A stretch of 64,000 nucleotides of DNA from Endozoicomonas sp965261315 (GTDB lineage: Bacteria; Pseudomonadota; Gammaproteobacteria; Pseudomonadales; Endozoicomonadaceae), in assembly GCA_965261315.1 (NCBI GenBank), contig CBDHDM010000066.1, positions 106,219 to 170,218 on the forward strand. The letters run 5' to 3'. Under the pieces are notes generated by a model. It searched no databases. It was not told the origin of the DNA and saw only the letters and a program-made list of their open reading frames with translations. Of the stretch, positions 46,534-54,116 are shown piece after piece. Position numbers and translations under genes: made by a program. Each line of letters begins with the position of its first letter. Within the stretch, counting starts at the first letter, position 1.

Positions 46534-46827
46534 TCATGATTTAACCCGCTTTTCTGCCAACTGATAAACCTCACTGTCCCGCCGCATACCTACGGCGACA
46601 ATCAGCACCCTGATTTTTCCTTTGTCCACCTGATAAACAATCCGGGTATTGCCCGCCCGGATTCTCCGACAGCCAGACAAAGAACCTCTCAGCAACTTTC
46701 CGGATTTATCCGGCTCTCCCTCTTTGATGCGGGCATCAATCACTTTCAGGATTCTGAGCGCTTCTGCCCTGCCCAGCATTTTCAGATCATCTTTGACTTG
46801 GGGAAGATACTGAATACTCCAGGCCAC
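46534..46827 (-). CDS. RelE/ParE-type toxin
   Basis: 97 residues: MAWSIQYLPQVKDDLKMLGR, LRGSLSGCRRIRAGNTRIVY, QVDKGKIRVLIVAVGMRRDS. It has the RelE-fold hallmark (LRG..GCRRIRaGn.RivYqv......V.vlavG.R.) expected of mRNA-interferase-type toxins. The antitoxin gene ends 3 bp upstream, a normal antitoxin-first operon. Confidence 0.85.
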   Translation of the reverse strand: MAWSIQYLPQVKDDLKMLGRAEALRILKVIDARIKEGEPDKSGKLLRGSLSGCRRIRAGNTRIVYQVDKGKIRVLIVAVGMRRDSEVYQLAEKRVKS

Positions 46828-46829
46828 GA

Positions 46830-47114
46830 TTAATCCTCAAATTCTTTCAACATATCATCATGGCTGATGGTGGTTTTCCCATCAAAACCGGCCAACCGTT
46901 CCCGGGCGATGGCTTCTATCCGAAGATCCTCAAGCTCATTCACCATTCCCTCAAACTGCTCAACACTGAGCAATACGGCAGCCGGTTCATTATTCCGCAT
47001 GACCACGTATTTCTCCTGCTCCCGATTGCAGATTTTATCCAGATAGTGTTTGAACTGGCGAGCCAGGCGGGTGACCGGTAATGCCTGGTCAGCGGTTTCC
47101 AATAGTGCAGACAT
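46830..47114 (-). CDS. Phd/YefM-type antitoxin
   Basis: 94 residues: ADQALPVTRLARQFKHYLDK, YVVMRNNEPAAVLLSVEQFE and GMVNELEDLRIEAIARERLA. Matches the Phd/YefM fold (VTRL......L......VVMRNNEPAAVLLS). The acidic C-terminus (DGKTTISHDDMLKEFED) is the usual toxin-wrapping tail. It partners with the RelE-type toxin just downstream. Confidence 0.87.
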   Translation of the reverse strand: MSALLETADQALPVTRLARQFKHYLDKICNREQEKYVVMRNNEPAAVLLSVEQFEGMVNELEDLRIEAIARERLAGFDGKTTISHDDMLKEFED

Positions 47115-47279
47115 AGTTATCAGCTCCTTTAATATGTTTATTATCTGATAATAGTCTGTTTTTTATCTGGTGTCATTTCCCACGGCAATCATTATAAATG
47201 GCTTATTCGTACTATTTACATTAGGAATTATTTATAATTTGTTTCTAAGCTGCCTATGCGGCAGTGAACTGAAATATGG

Positions 47280-47714
47280 TCAGTGCAGGTTTTTACAGTC
47301 ACAATCGGTTTCTATGGCTTCCCGATCCAGGTTAAACGCAGTGCAGATATCATCATTTACCTGCTGAATATTGTCGCACTGGGAGGATAGGGTGTTGGAA
47401 AAGTAATTGGTGATGGTGTAGCAGTTGGTCACCTTCTGGTAACAGGTGCTCAGATCTGACGGATTCACACTGATGGTTACATGGGTAAACGGCTGCCCAT
47501 CCTCATTCACTCCCCAGTCCATGCCAGACCAGTCACGGAAACTGAACCCTTGTATTCCACCGGTTTGGCTTGCCAGCACTAAAAAACCGCAGAGATCGTA
47601 TTTTTTCAGAATGGTGTCCACCTCCTCTTTTGCGGCCATTAATGTCTGATGATCGTGCTGATTACTGCTATTCACTATAATCTCCTGTTTATACTGAGTA
47701 TTCAGGCTATTCAT
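47280..47714 (-). CDS. Hypothetical phage-region protein
   Basis: 144 residues with no recognised domain. TLMAAKEEVDTILKKYDLCG, FLVLASQTGGIQGFSFRDWS, FTHVTISVNPSDLSTCYQKV and a Cys-rich end (DCDCKNLH). It is divergent from the Ogr-type activator gene with only 11 bp between. No signal peptide. Uncertain function. Confidence 0.5.
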   Translation of the reverse strand: MNSLNTQYKQEIIVNSSNQHDHQTLMAAKEEVDTILKKYDLCGFLVLASQTGGIQGFSFRDWSGMDWGVNEDGQPFTHVTISVNPSDLSTCYQKVTNCYTITNYFSNTLSSQCDNIQQVNDDICTAFNLDREAIETDCDCKNLH

Positions 47715-47725
47715 GGGAGAAATAG

Positions 47726-47986
47726 GTGAAAATCACCTGCCCGCATTGTGGCGAAAAATCCGGCATAAGCAGCAGTAAAAAAGTGACCGATTCGCTCCGG
47801 GAGCTGTATTGCCATTGCGATAATCCGCTGTGTGATGCCGGTTTTGTCATGAGTCTGGCCTATAAACACGACACACGACCACCGAAAGAACTGATGGAAA
47901 AGGCGGTGGTTGAGCTGGTGCGGTGCTTATCACCCGATGATAAAAAACAGCTGTTGTCTATGATGACAAACAGTCATCCGGAATAA
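47726..47986 (+). CDS. Ogr/Delta-like zinc-finger activator of phage late genes
   Basis: 86 residues starting with GTG (47726-47728) after GGAGAAATAG. MKITCPHCGEKSGISSSKKV then ELYCHCDNPLCDAGFVMSLA has the C-x2-C and C-x-C-x4-C zinc pattern of P2 Ogr and P4 Delta, which bind upstream of late promoters and recruit RNA polymerase. In P2 it controls the P, O, V and F operons, so it fits the P2-type head genes here. The second Cys pair is CHCDNPLC. Confidence 0.8.
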   Translation: MKITCPHCGEKSGISSSKKVTDSLRELYCHCDNPLCDAGFVMSLAYKHDTRPPKELMEKAVVELVRCLSPDDKKQLLSMMTNSHPE

Positions 47987-48263
47987 CCGGACGGATTCCA
48001 TCGTATGCCTTGCGGTGTTCCCAGGTAAAAATGACGTTCATCCGTTGACGGATCTTTTCTGTAGCTTTGGCTCTGCTCCTGGCGGTCACCAGTTCTTTGA
48101 TTCTTATCTGGTCAACATAACCAAAATGATCTCCACTCCAGAGCAGAATCTCAGGGAATGAATAGCGAACCAGAACCCCATCATCGGTTTCTGTAATCTC
48201 CAGATAGTTGATTACGGTCATCAGTTGATCCAGTGAGCAGTAGTTCAGTTTGTGACAGAGCAT
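47958..48263 (-). CDS. Hypothetical phage-region protein
   Basis: 101 residues: LDQLMTVINYLEITETDDGV, SFPEILLWSGDHFGYVDQIR and RAKATEKIRQRMNVIFTWEH. A small alpha/beta protein with no family I recognise. It overlaps the end of the Ogr-type gene by 29 bp on the opposite strand. No clear ribosome binding site. Confidence 0.4.
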   Translation of the reverse strand: MLCHKLNYCSLDQLMTVINYLEITETDDGVLVRYSFPEILLWSGDHFGYVDQIRIKELVTARSRAKATEKIRQRMNVIFTWEHRKAYDGIRPVIPDDCLSS

Positions 48264-48422
48264 GATGATCTGACCTTCATTCTACAAACTGTCGTATATT
48301 ATAGTAGTTATTTGTAATGTATTAAGATTTTTTATGTCCATGAATAATTCTAATAATTCCCATAACTTACAGAGTGGTTAAAGAGGATCAAAAACCTTCC
48401 ATTCCCACACAATGAGTTTATT

Positions 48423-48767
48423 ATGGGCAGAGACAATCCGGCGGAACCCAAACAACTTTCTATCCGTATTGCTTGGGATTTGCGGCAGCAGCTACAAAGG
48501 GTTGCAAACGAAAACGGGCGTTCATTAAATTCCGAGATTGTAAGACGATTGATGTACACGCTGGATCTGGATAGTGTGAAAGATAATTCGCACGGATATA
48601 TTCAGGAAAAAACCGGGAGCCAACCTGAACAGATGGATTCAGAAACAGGCGATAGTATTCTTCATAGCCTCAATACCATTAATACAAAACTCGATTACAT
48701 CACCAGTGAAAGCTATTCCAAAACGTCATTTCTTAGCCTGGTAAAATACCTTTCCCGGAAACTGTAA
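48423..48767 (+). CDS. Arc/MetJ-like ribbon-helix-helix DNA-binding protein
   Basis: 114 residues. EPKQLSIRIAWDLRQQLQRV ANENGRSLNSEIVRRLMYTL is an Arc-type ribbon-helix-helix (strand, two helices, N-S-E-I at the second helix). The C-terminal half (DSETGDSILHSLNTINTKLD, YLSRKL) is helical. Phage P22 Arc relatives repress early or immunity genes; the target here is unknown. Confidence 0.75.
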   Translation: MGRDNPAEPKQLSIRIAWDLRQQLQRVANENGRSLNSEIVRRLMYTLDLDSVKDNSHGYIQEKTGSQPEQMDSETGDSILHSLNTINTKLDYITSESYSKTSFLSLVKYLSRKL

Positions 48768-48819
48768 CGCCAAAATCATTGTCAGGTTCTCCGGAACTTA
48801 TTGTCGGTGGTGAAATCCT

Positions 48820-49113
48820 TTACTCTTCAAGCCGGTCCTTGGCTGTGTCATAAGCGGCATTCCCTTCTCGTTTGCCCACGCCAATGACAGAGACCTTAAT
48901 TTTGTCATCAATCACCTGATAAACCAGACGATAACCCGCTTTCATCAGTTTGATTTTGTAACAGTTTTTCATGCCAGAGAGTCTGTCTTTAGGGACGTGT
49001 GGCGATTTCAGCCGTTCTTTCAGCTTTTTTTTGAATTGGTTGCGAACCGCAGCGTCCAGTTTATTCCACTCTTTCCAAGCATCATCGAGAAAAACAAGAT
49101 TATAAATCATCAA
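48820..49113 (-). CDS. RelE-family toxin
   Basis: 97 residues: MIYNLVFLDDAWKEWNKLDA, AVRNQFKKKLKERLKSPHVP, KDRLSGMKNCYKIKLMKAGY, RLVYQVIDDKIKVSVIGVGK. This is RelE of the classic type (LDd.AlKEW.KLd......KkL.erl..p..p..rL.g....YKIKLr..GYRLvY.V.D). The gene overlaps the antitoxin by 14 bp, giving translational coupling. Expected to cut mRNA in the ribosome. Confidence 0.92.
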   Translation of the reverse strand: MMIYNLVFLDDAWKEWNKLDAAVRNQFKKKLKERLKSPHVPKDRLSGMKNCYKIKLMKAGYRLVYQVIDDKIKVSVIGVGKREGNAAYDTAKDRLEE

Positions 49114-49354
49114 TATTTACCGGAATCTCTTTCTGCCCTTGACGTTCCTCAACAATTTTAGCCAGAGCAAGATCATCGGCAATGTCCATCAATGCCTCGT
49201 AAAGCTTGGCCGGTACGGCATAAAACACCGGTTCGTTACGGTTGAGAATGGCAACTGCCTCACCGTGACCGGCGTTAATGACGCCCATGGGGTCTCGCTT
49301 CAGTTCCGATATGCCTGCACTCAAATCCGCCAGAATAGGGTGAACATTGGCCAT
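49100..49354 (-). CDS. RelB/Phd-type antitoxin
   Basis: 84 residues: MANVHPILADLSAGISELKR, MGVINAGHGEAVAILNRNEP, VFYAVPAKLYEALMDIADDL. This is a Phd/YefM fold (ISELKRNPMGV....G..VAILNRN.P.FYAVPA..YE.L) of the kind frequently paired with RelE. A GGAGC box lies upstream of the ATG. The region upstream, 49355-49425, is AT-rich. Confidence 0.88.
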   Translation of the reverse strand: MANVHPILADLSAGISELKRDPMGVINAGHGEAVAILNRNEPVFYAVPAKLYEALMDIADDLALAKIVEERQGQKEIPVNIDDL

Positions 49355-49425
49355 GAGGGGCTCCTTTTGTGGTTGTTTATTGAAAATTAATAATAGTACT
49401 CTTAAAAGCTCTTTTAAAGATACTG

Positions 49426-50364
49426 TTAATAAAGCTCACCCTGTTGTTCAACCCCCCGGTAACGATACCGGTTCCCCACCTTGCTGATCACCCCCTCATC
49501 CAGCAATTGCTCCAGCCCGGATTTCAGTTCCGGGTGTCGGATCGGTTCACTCTCCACAATCTGTTTCACCGGAACAAACTCGCCATAATCGCCATTTCTG
49601 ATCCGTTCCAGAATCGCCTCCAGTGGGGAGGGTTCCGGATCGGTGGCGCTGTCGCTCAATATCAGCTCCGGTTCCGGCAGTGGTGGGCTGGTTTTTGGAA
49701 ACAGTGGTTCCTGTGTTGGCTGCAGGGCGATAATGGCGGCCAGATCAATCATCAGAGCCAGGGCCAGAAACAGCGATAACCGGAAAGCGTCATTCTGCAC
49801 AAACAGCGGCTGACCAGTGAGTTCTGTGGCGGCTTGTTGGTTCTGTTGTTGCAGGGAGGCCAGCAGGGTGTCCCGGCGTTGATAGAGGGTGTCCAGATCG
49901 TTCAGGGTGTTGAGCCCCCTTGCCCGGTATTGGTTGCCGGTGTCCTGTTCGGCGCTGGCCAGCAATATCTCAATCTGCTGATTCAGCTGGGTCAGCTGCT
50001 GCTGTTGCTGCTTGACCAGGAACCGGTCTCCGGCCTGTTGCTGCTGTAGGGTCCGTTGTTCGCTCTGGTGATGCTGCCAGGTGGCTTCCATATACCAAGC
50101 GGTGACCAATACTGAAAGCCCCAGCAGTCCATGGGCAAACCACCGGACCCGGTGGGCAGGGTGACGGGCGAACAGATAAAGACAAACCTGCAGAGCGAGA
50201 CCGGAACCGGTGGCCAGAGTGGTGGCAATGAGTCCGCTGACCAGATCCTGGAGGGTGATGATCAGGGCTCCGGTGCTGGCAGCGGCCAGCATCAGGCCCA
50301 TGAGTTTTTGAAGATCTTCCCGGTGGGAGCCGGTATAATGGTTTGTGCGTAAAGGTGTTTTCAT
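49426..50364 (-). CDS. Membrane protein with coiled coil and C-terminal winged-helix-like tail
   Basis: About 312 residues if started at the ATG at 50364, which has AGGAACAGG upstream (the frame is open to 50403). Three transmembrane segments lie near the N-terminus (LMLAAASTGALIITLQDLVS and following). Then comes a Gln-rich coiled coil (QQQAGDRFLVKQQQQQLTQL), a fourth membrane segment (LSLFLALALMIDLAAIIALQ), a Pro-rich linker, and a C-terminal domain YGEFVPVKQIVESEPIRHPE LKSGLEQLLDEGVI resembling a winged helix. Similar membrane proteins occur near prophage replication genes, but I know no function. Confidence 0.6.
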   Translation of the reverse strand: MKTPLRTNHYTGSHREDLQKLMGLMLAAASTGALIITLQDLVSGLIATTLATGSGLALQVCLYLFARHPAHRVRWFAHGLLGLSVLVTAWYMEATWQHHQSEQRTLQQQQAGDRFLVKQQQQQLTQLNQQIEILLASAEQDTGNQYRARGLNTLNDLDTLYQRRDTLLASLQQQNQQAATELTGQPLFVQNDAFRLSLFLALALMIDLAAIIALQPTQEPLFPKTSPPLPEPELILSDSATDPEPSPLEAILERIRNGDYGEFVPVKQIVESEPIRHPELKSGLEQLLDEGVISKVGNRYRYRGVEQQGELY

Positions 50365-50425
50365 ACGTCCTGTTCCTTTGCGTAAGCTGCCACTCCAGGC
50401 CATTGGGGTGGCAGCCTTATCCCTG

Positions 50426-50752
50426 TTAGTGCTGAATCAGCGGCCCGGTGGCTGAGTAGCAGCGATCCTCCTCATAGGTCAGCAGGTAGTTGGCCCACTC
50501 CCTCGCCCGGTGCAGGCACTCCTCCAGATGCTCCCCGCAAAACATCTGTTTCACCTTATAGTCCCAGTGGTAGGCGTAACATTCACCGGAAAAGAACAGC
50601 GGTTTCGGGGTCTCAACATGGACCACAAGCTGACCATGCTCCTGATGTTTATGGCTGACCCGCAGCAGTGGCTCATCCCCCAGGTTGTGCAGGGGCAGGG
50701 TGATGGTGGTTTTATTGGCCGTTTCCTGGCGCTCATTATTGACCGTATGCAT
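50426..50752 (-). CDS. Hypothetical phage protein
   Basis: 108 residues: ETANKTTITLPLHNLGDEPL, VSHKHQEHGQLVVHVETPKP, FFSGECYAYHWDYKVKQMFC. No family recognised. It overlaps the Rha-type gene stop region at 50752 and continues the same operon (Rha, this gene, membrane protein), suggesting co-expression. Confidence 0.5.
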   Translation of the reverse strand: MHTVNNERQETANKTTITLPLHNLGDEPLLRVSHKHQEHGQLVVHVETPKPLFFSGECYAYHWDYKVKQMFCGEHLEECLHRAREWANYLLTYEEDRCYSATGPLIQH

Positions 50753-51714
50753 CAGGCGTCCTCCCCGTTGATCAGCTCGGCAATGTCATCCTTCACCGGG
50801 TTTTTGTGTTGCGCTTTAAAGTGCTTCTCACCGAGTTCTTTGTGTTCCTTAATCCACTGGCATTGCAGCGAATTGGCAAAGTACCAGCAAAAATCCGGTT
50901 TGCCGGGTCCGGATCGGAATTGCTTGCCCAGGTAACGCAGATCCACGCTTTTTCCGAATGTGTCATCCAGCTCCTGTTCTTTGGCCACGGGTTTCATACC
51001 CAGGGTTTTGCACCAATGGAAATACCAGCGGGGGCTGATGCACATCAGGCCATCTTCCACTGAACGGTTGACCAGTGGCAGGCCGATCTTGCGGATCTGG
51101 TCCCAGAACAGGATGACGGTGGGGTGATCGACCTTTTTTGACTCGATGGAAAGCCCGACTTCCTGCAGGGCTTTGGTGCGGTCTTCCAGCATCACTTTAT
51201 CCTGGCAGGCCAGCAGCAACTCACGGGAGAATTGCAGCACCATCACCTTGAGGATTTCGGTAATCTCCCAGTGGTTCGGGTTCAGGGTGTTCTCAATGCG
51301 AATGACCAGCTGTTCGATCTGGTTAATCTGCTGCTTGCGGTATTCGATCACCATGGGGTCAAAGATGTGCTGGAGCCGTTTTTCCATCTGGTTAAAGGCA
51401 TTAATGTAGGCCTCTTTCCAGGCGGCGGCTTTTTTGCCGGTGAAGCCCATGGCCAGGAAGGTAAAACCGTCTCGTGAGATTTTGTAGCTTTCTCTGAGTT
51501 CGCCTTTTTCGTCTTTGTATTTAACGGGCGCAAAATTGCGCCCGTTAAAATCTTCAGAGCATTCCAGGTTACGAATAGCTCGCAATACATCTTTATGTTG
51601 TTTGTCAAAATGAGCAGCAACGTCAAGAGAGCTGCAGGTGATCTGCTGATCTTCAAATTTCAGTTCACTCAGCAGTTGTTCCGGGGTTGGAGTGATTTCC
51701 ATTAAGGCAGTCAT
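50752..51714 (-). CDS. Rha-family phage regulatory protein
   Basis: 320 residues. The N-terminal pRha domain is clear: TCSSLDVAAHFDKQHKDVLR, AIRNLECSEDFNGRNFAPVK and ESYKISRDGFTFLAMGFTGK KAAAWKEAYINAFNQME. Rha proteins modulate lytic development and are often found beside Ash/Icd genes. The C-terminal half, with VDLRYLGKQFRSGPGKPDFC, is longer than in the type member and not recognised. The ATG is followed by the upstream Ash-like gene within 9 bp. Confidence 0.85.
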   Translation of the reverse strand: MTALMEITPTPEQLLSELKFEDQQITCSSLDVAAHFDKQHKDVLRAIRNLECSEDFNGRNFAPVKYKDEKGELRESYKISRDGFTFLAMGFTGKKAAAWKEAYINAFNQMEKRLQHIFDPMVIEYRKQQINQIEQLVIRIENTLNPNHWEITEILKVMVLQFSRELLLACQDKVMLEDRTKALQEVGLSIESKKVDHPTVILFWDQIRKIGLPLVNRSVEDGLMCISPRWYFHWCKTLGMKPVAKEQELDDTFGKSVDLRYLGKQFRSGPGKPDFCWYFANSLQCQWIKEHKELGEKHFKAQHKNPVKDDIAELINGEDA

Positions 51715-51722
51715 AGCGCCTC

Positions 51723-51962
51723 CTACTTACGGTGTATTACCGCCACCAGAAGGTTCCAAGCTTGACTGGGGGCGGACTGGATGGGATTGGAACACCGATT
51801 AAGTAGTAAATCGGCACGGCTTACGCCGTCCCCACCCAGCCCGCCATAAAGAGGTGCTGAGCGATAGCACAAAAAAAAGCGCAATTTAAAGAGCGCTTTT
51901 AGTGCTCTACTTAAATTCGGGGTTCCAAGCCCGGCAACGGATTTTGCCGTTGCGAGATGCAT
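51723..51962 (-). CDS. Ash/Icd-like phage protein
   Basis: 79 residues: MHLATAKSVAGLGTPNLSRA then SAPLYGGLGGDGVSRADLLL and NPIQSAPSQAWNLLVAVIHR. The pattern (AxSxxGxGTPN near the start, S/G..GW(N)..VAVI at the end) resembles the Ash/Icd-like host-division-inhibitor family found beside P4-like immunity genes and Rha genes. Short and low-complexity; support is from motif order and position. Confidence 0.5.
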   Translation of the reverse strand: MHLATAKSVAGLGTPNLSRALKALFKLRFFLCYRSAPLYGGLGGDGVSRADLLLNRCSNPIQSAPSQAWNLLVAVIHRK

Positions 51963-52111
51963 AATGCCTGATAATTTTTCGTCCTGTCAATCACTTGCTT
52001 TTGTGCATAATATTGTACGGATATGCATTCTTATTTTACGGCAAAATGCTGCAATTTGCGACATTACAAGCAAGGCGCTACACTGATGAAAACACGCTAA
52101 GGAGCCTTGCT

Positions 52112-52333
52112 ATGAGTAACCAGAGCATCCGGCTTGACCCTTCCCTGATGGAGCGGGCGGCCATTATTGCCAGAGCATTAAACCGAACCACCCCCAAGCA
52201 AATAGAGCACTGGGCAAAGATTGGCGAAATCATGGAAGATAATCCGGATTTACCCTATGAGTTTGTCAAACAAGCCCTGATAGCCAAGGCAGAAATAGAA
52301 GCCGGAAAGCTGGAGCCCTACCGTTTTGGCTGA
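52112..52333 (+). CDS. ParD-like antitoxin
   Basis: 73 residues from the ATG at 52112, chosen because AAGGAG sits 8 bp upstream; an upstream in-frame start near 51995 adds a hydrophobic stretch with no support. MSNQSIRLDPSLMERAAIIA then RALNRTTPKQIEHWAKIGEI matches the ParD-like antitoxin family (VRLDxxLVxxAxxxAxxxxRSxPxQIEHWAxIG). It is followed by a toxin overlapping 8 bp. Confidence 0.82.
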   Translation: MSNQSIRLDPSLMERAAIIARALNRTTPKQIEHWAKIGEIMEDNPDLPYEFVKQALIAKAEIEAGKLEPYRFG

Positions 52334-52616
52334 TTCTGTTCAGGTGGTCGATACCCCCGGTTTTCGCAAGTCGGTTAAACGGCTGAAACCCAATCAGAAG
52401 AAGGATCTGGACGCAGCGATCCGGCAGCTGATGGCCTCGCCACTGCTGGGCGAACAGAAAAAGGGTGACCTCTCTTTTATGCGGGTATTCAAGTTCAAAA
52501 TGGCCAAACAACCCACGCTGCTGGCCTATAGCTTTGACGATGGTTTGCTGATCCTGGAGCTGATCACCGTTGGCAGCCATGAGAATTTTTACCGGGATAT
52601 TAAACGGGTTTTCTGA
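52326..52616 (+). CDS. RelE/ParE-like toxin
   Basis: 96 residues beginning with a TTG (52326-52328) that overlaps the antitoxin end: TPGFRKSVKRLKPNQKKDLD, AAIRQLMASPLLGEQKKGDL, FKFKMAKQPTLLAYSFDDGL, GSHENFYRDIKRVF. This fits the RelE/ParE toxin type with a G-DL...RVYKFK...Q..LLAYxxxDG core. The overlap with the ParD-like gene indicates coupling. A downstream GTG is another possible start. Confidence 0.82.
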   Translation: MADSVQVVDTPGFRKSVKRLKPNQKKDLDAAIRQLMASPLLGEQKKGDLSFMRVFKFKMAKQPTLLAYSFDDGLLILELITVGSHENFYRDIKRVF

Positions 52617-52649
52617 TCGTTTCTTACTGGGCTCAAAATTGAGCCCACA

Positions 52650-52823
52650 TCACTGACTCCCCTTCCTCAGCTGGGCCTCCAGCTCATACCGCAACCGATC
52701 CGAACTGAGCGAGCGCAGGAACATCACCTGCCGGGCCTCGCTCTGCCGTAACAAGTACCGGATTAACTGTGCTCTGTTGTCATCTGCCTGATCCTGTAAC
52801 GGGGTTTTGGGTAAACGGGTCAT
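52650..52823 (-). CDS. Small phage protein (57 residues)
   Basis: MTRLPKTPLQDQADDNRAQL, IRYLLRQSEARQVMFLRSLS, SDRLRYELEAQLRKGSQ. The ATG at 52823 has AGGAG 6 bp upstream. It is highly charged and helical, with no known family. Its upstream region is the iteron-rich segment and starts inside one arm of the long inverted repeat, so it is probably controlled by the same protein that binds there. Confidence 0.6.
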   Translation of the reverse strand: MTRLPKTPLQDQADDNRAQLIRYLLRQSEARQVMFLRSLSSDRLRYELEAQLRKGSQ

Positions 52824-52833
52824 GGGTTCTCCT

Positions 52834-53365
52834 CATATCGCCGGAAGGGTGAAAAACACCGTAACGACCGTAACGCACGGCTAAAACCGGACTGTACCCC
52901 TTGGTATAGAAGGTTTCAGGCCGTTACGCCATCACCGTAACCAGGCGTAACATAACCGAACGGTTGGCGTAACAGCCCCATTTACCAGGGGGTTGAAAAC
53001 CCGGTGACGTTCGTTTTGTCGGGATGCTGCCACCGTAACGGCGTTACGGGGTCGTTACGGTCTTGTTACAAAGGGCGGAACAGCGGGAGGGGTTGGTATT
53101 AGTAAGATAGAGAGTGATTAATCATCTCTGTTACAAACGTTACGGTGTTTTGCACCCTTCCGGCGATATGAACATTTCCGGTTTTAATGACTATATCTAC
53201 TGTTAAACGACTCTCTTAGACACTATATGGCCGGTGGGGGTAAAAATAGCGTAACGAGCGTAACGTTCGTACTAAATAAGCTGGAAGGCCACGGCTGGCA
53301 AGGGGGGCAGCGGTTACGCTGTTTGTAACATTGGCGTAACCTGGGCGTAGCAGGGGCGTAACGCA
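52834..53365. promoter_or_regulatory. Iteron-rich, origin-like segment with a long inverted repeat
   Basis: About 18 copies of GTAAC/GTTAC lie in 500 bp, ten of them as the palindrome-like heptamer CGTAACG or CGTTACG (52860, 52869, 52922, 53034, 53042, 53053, 53138, 53250, 53259, 53357). A 33-bp arm at 52834-52866 (CATATCGCCGGAAGGGTG...) recurs inverted at 53138-53170 with one mismatch. An AT-rich patch follows at about 53175-53225. No ORF is present. A P4-type primase/helicase gene lies 1 kb away, so an origin bound by that protein is the natural reading. Confidence 0.7.
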
Positions 53366-53408
53366 GGGTGTAGGTGTTATTATGTAGCCTGTAAGCTACA
53401 ATTAATCG

Positions 53409-53549
53409 ATGAAATATGACATTGTAATGACCGACACGTTCAAAAGGTGGCTTGTCAAAATCAAGGATCGGCAGGCAAGAAAGGCCATTGCTATGCGACT
53501 GGTTCGGGCGGAGGCAGGAAATCTTGGTGAAACAATGTTGGAGGATTAG
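53409..53549 (+). pseudogene. HigB/RelE-type addiction toxin, truncated
   Basis: 46 codons: MKYDIVMTDTFKRWLVKIKD, RQARKAIAMRLVRAEAGNLG, ETMLED. Aligns with the first half of the addiction-module killer family (FxxWLxxLKDRxAxxxIxxRixRxxxGNxGD). Family members continue about 50 more residues with the GYR..Y core, absent here. The stop is 3 bp before the antitoxin start, so an internal deletion kept the operon spacing. Confidence 0.75.
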
Positions 53550-53552
53550 ATC

Positions 53553-53834
53553 ATGGTTGAGAAGCTGACACCATTGAATCCGGTTGATCTGCTGCAGGGA
53601 GATGATGAAATTGCCGAGTTTCTGTCAGATGCGTATATGGACGATGATCCTAATGTGTTTATTATTGCGCTTGGTAATGTAGCTAAACACAAAGGCATAG
53701 GTAATCTTGCAAAAGAGACAGGGCTTAATCGTGAGAGCCTTTATAAAACGTTCAGTGGAGGCGTTCAGCCCAAATGGGATACAGTTCATCGGTTGCTTCG
53801 GGCATTAAAGGTGAAACTTGCTGTGGCCGGTTAA
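53553..53834 (+). CDS. HigA-like addiction module antitoxin
   Basis: 93 residues: DDEIAEFLSDAYMDDDPNVF, IIALGNVAKHKGIGNLAKET, GLNRESLYKTFSGGVQPKWD, TVHRLLRALKVKL. This is the addiction module antidote family with helix-turn-helix (ALGxxAxxxGxxxLAxxxGLxRExLYKxLSxxGNPxxxTxxxxLxALG). Intact, though the partner toxin is truncated, so it now has only autoregulatory or immunity value. Confidence 0.85.
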   Translation: MVEKLTPLNPVDLLQGDDEIAEFLSDAYMDDDPNVFIIALGNVAKHKGIGNLAKETGLNRESLYKTFSGGVQPKWDTVHRLLRALKVKLAVAG

Positions 53835-53965
53835 ATGCCAATGACCAGTGGGTTATCAAGGAAACTCAGCGGCGTCAGGCAAAACTGGAATCCGGTAAGG
53901 CAATTTTGATTCCTCATGATGTAGTCAGGGAGACTATTCTGAAGCGGTGTCACTCTCAAAATTAG
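53834..53965 (+). pseudogene. Small antitoxin remnant (no start)
   Basis: Frame LNANDQWVIKETQRRQAKLE, SGKAILIPHDVVRETILKRC, HSQN to the stop at 53965. The pattern (W....Q..LE..K..IPHD.V...I) resembles the small stability-determinant antitoxins (..W....V...LADPRP.IPHDEVMAEM). It has no credible start codon and overlaps the HigA-like gene, so it is a relic. Confidence 0.35.
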
Positions 53966-54116
53966 AACGGGCTCAACATTGCGCCCGTTACGGTTGGATT
54001 CAGCGGCGGTTTTGGTTATGATGGCAGTGCATTGACAGGTGACTTTTTAATGGAGTCATTACAAAATGGGGTTGGGTTTGGGCCTGCCCCATTTTTTTAT
54101 CCCTTCTTTATTAGCG

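Noticed and set aside
53774..53965. A complete 63-codon gene
   Set aside because: Its first part is out-of-frame sequence of the HigA-like gene. Only the last 43 codons resemble an antitoxin, so it was listed as a remnant.
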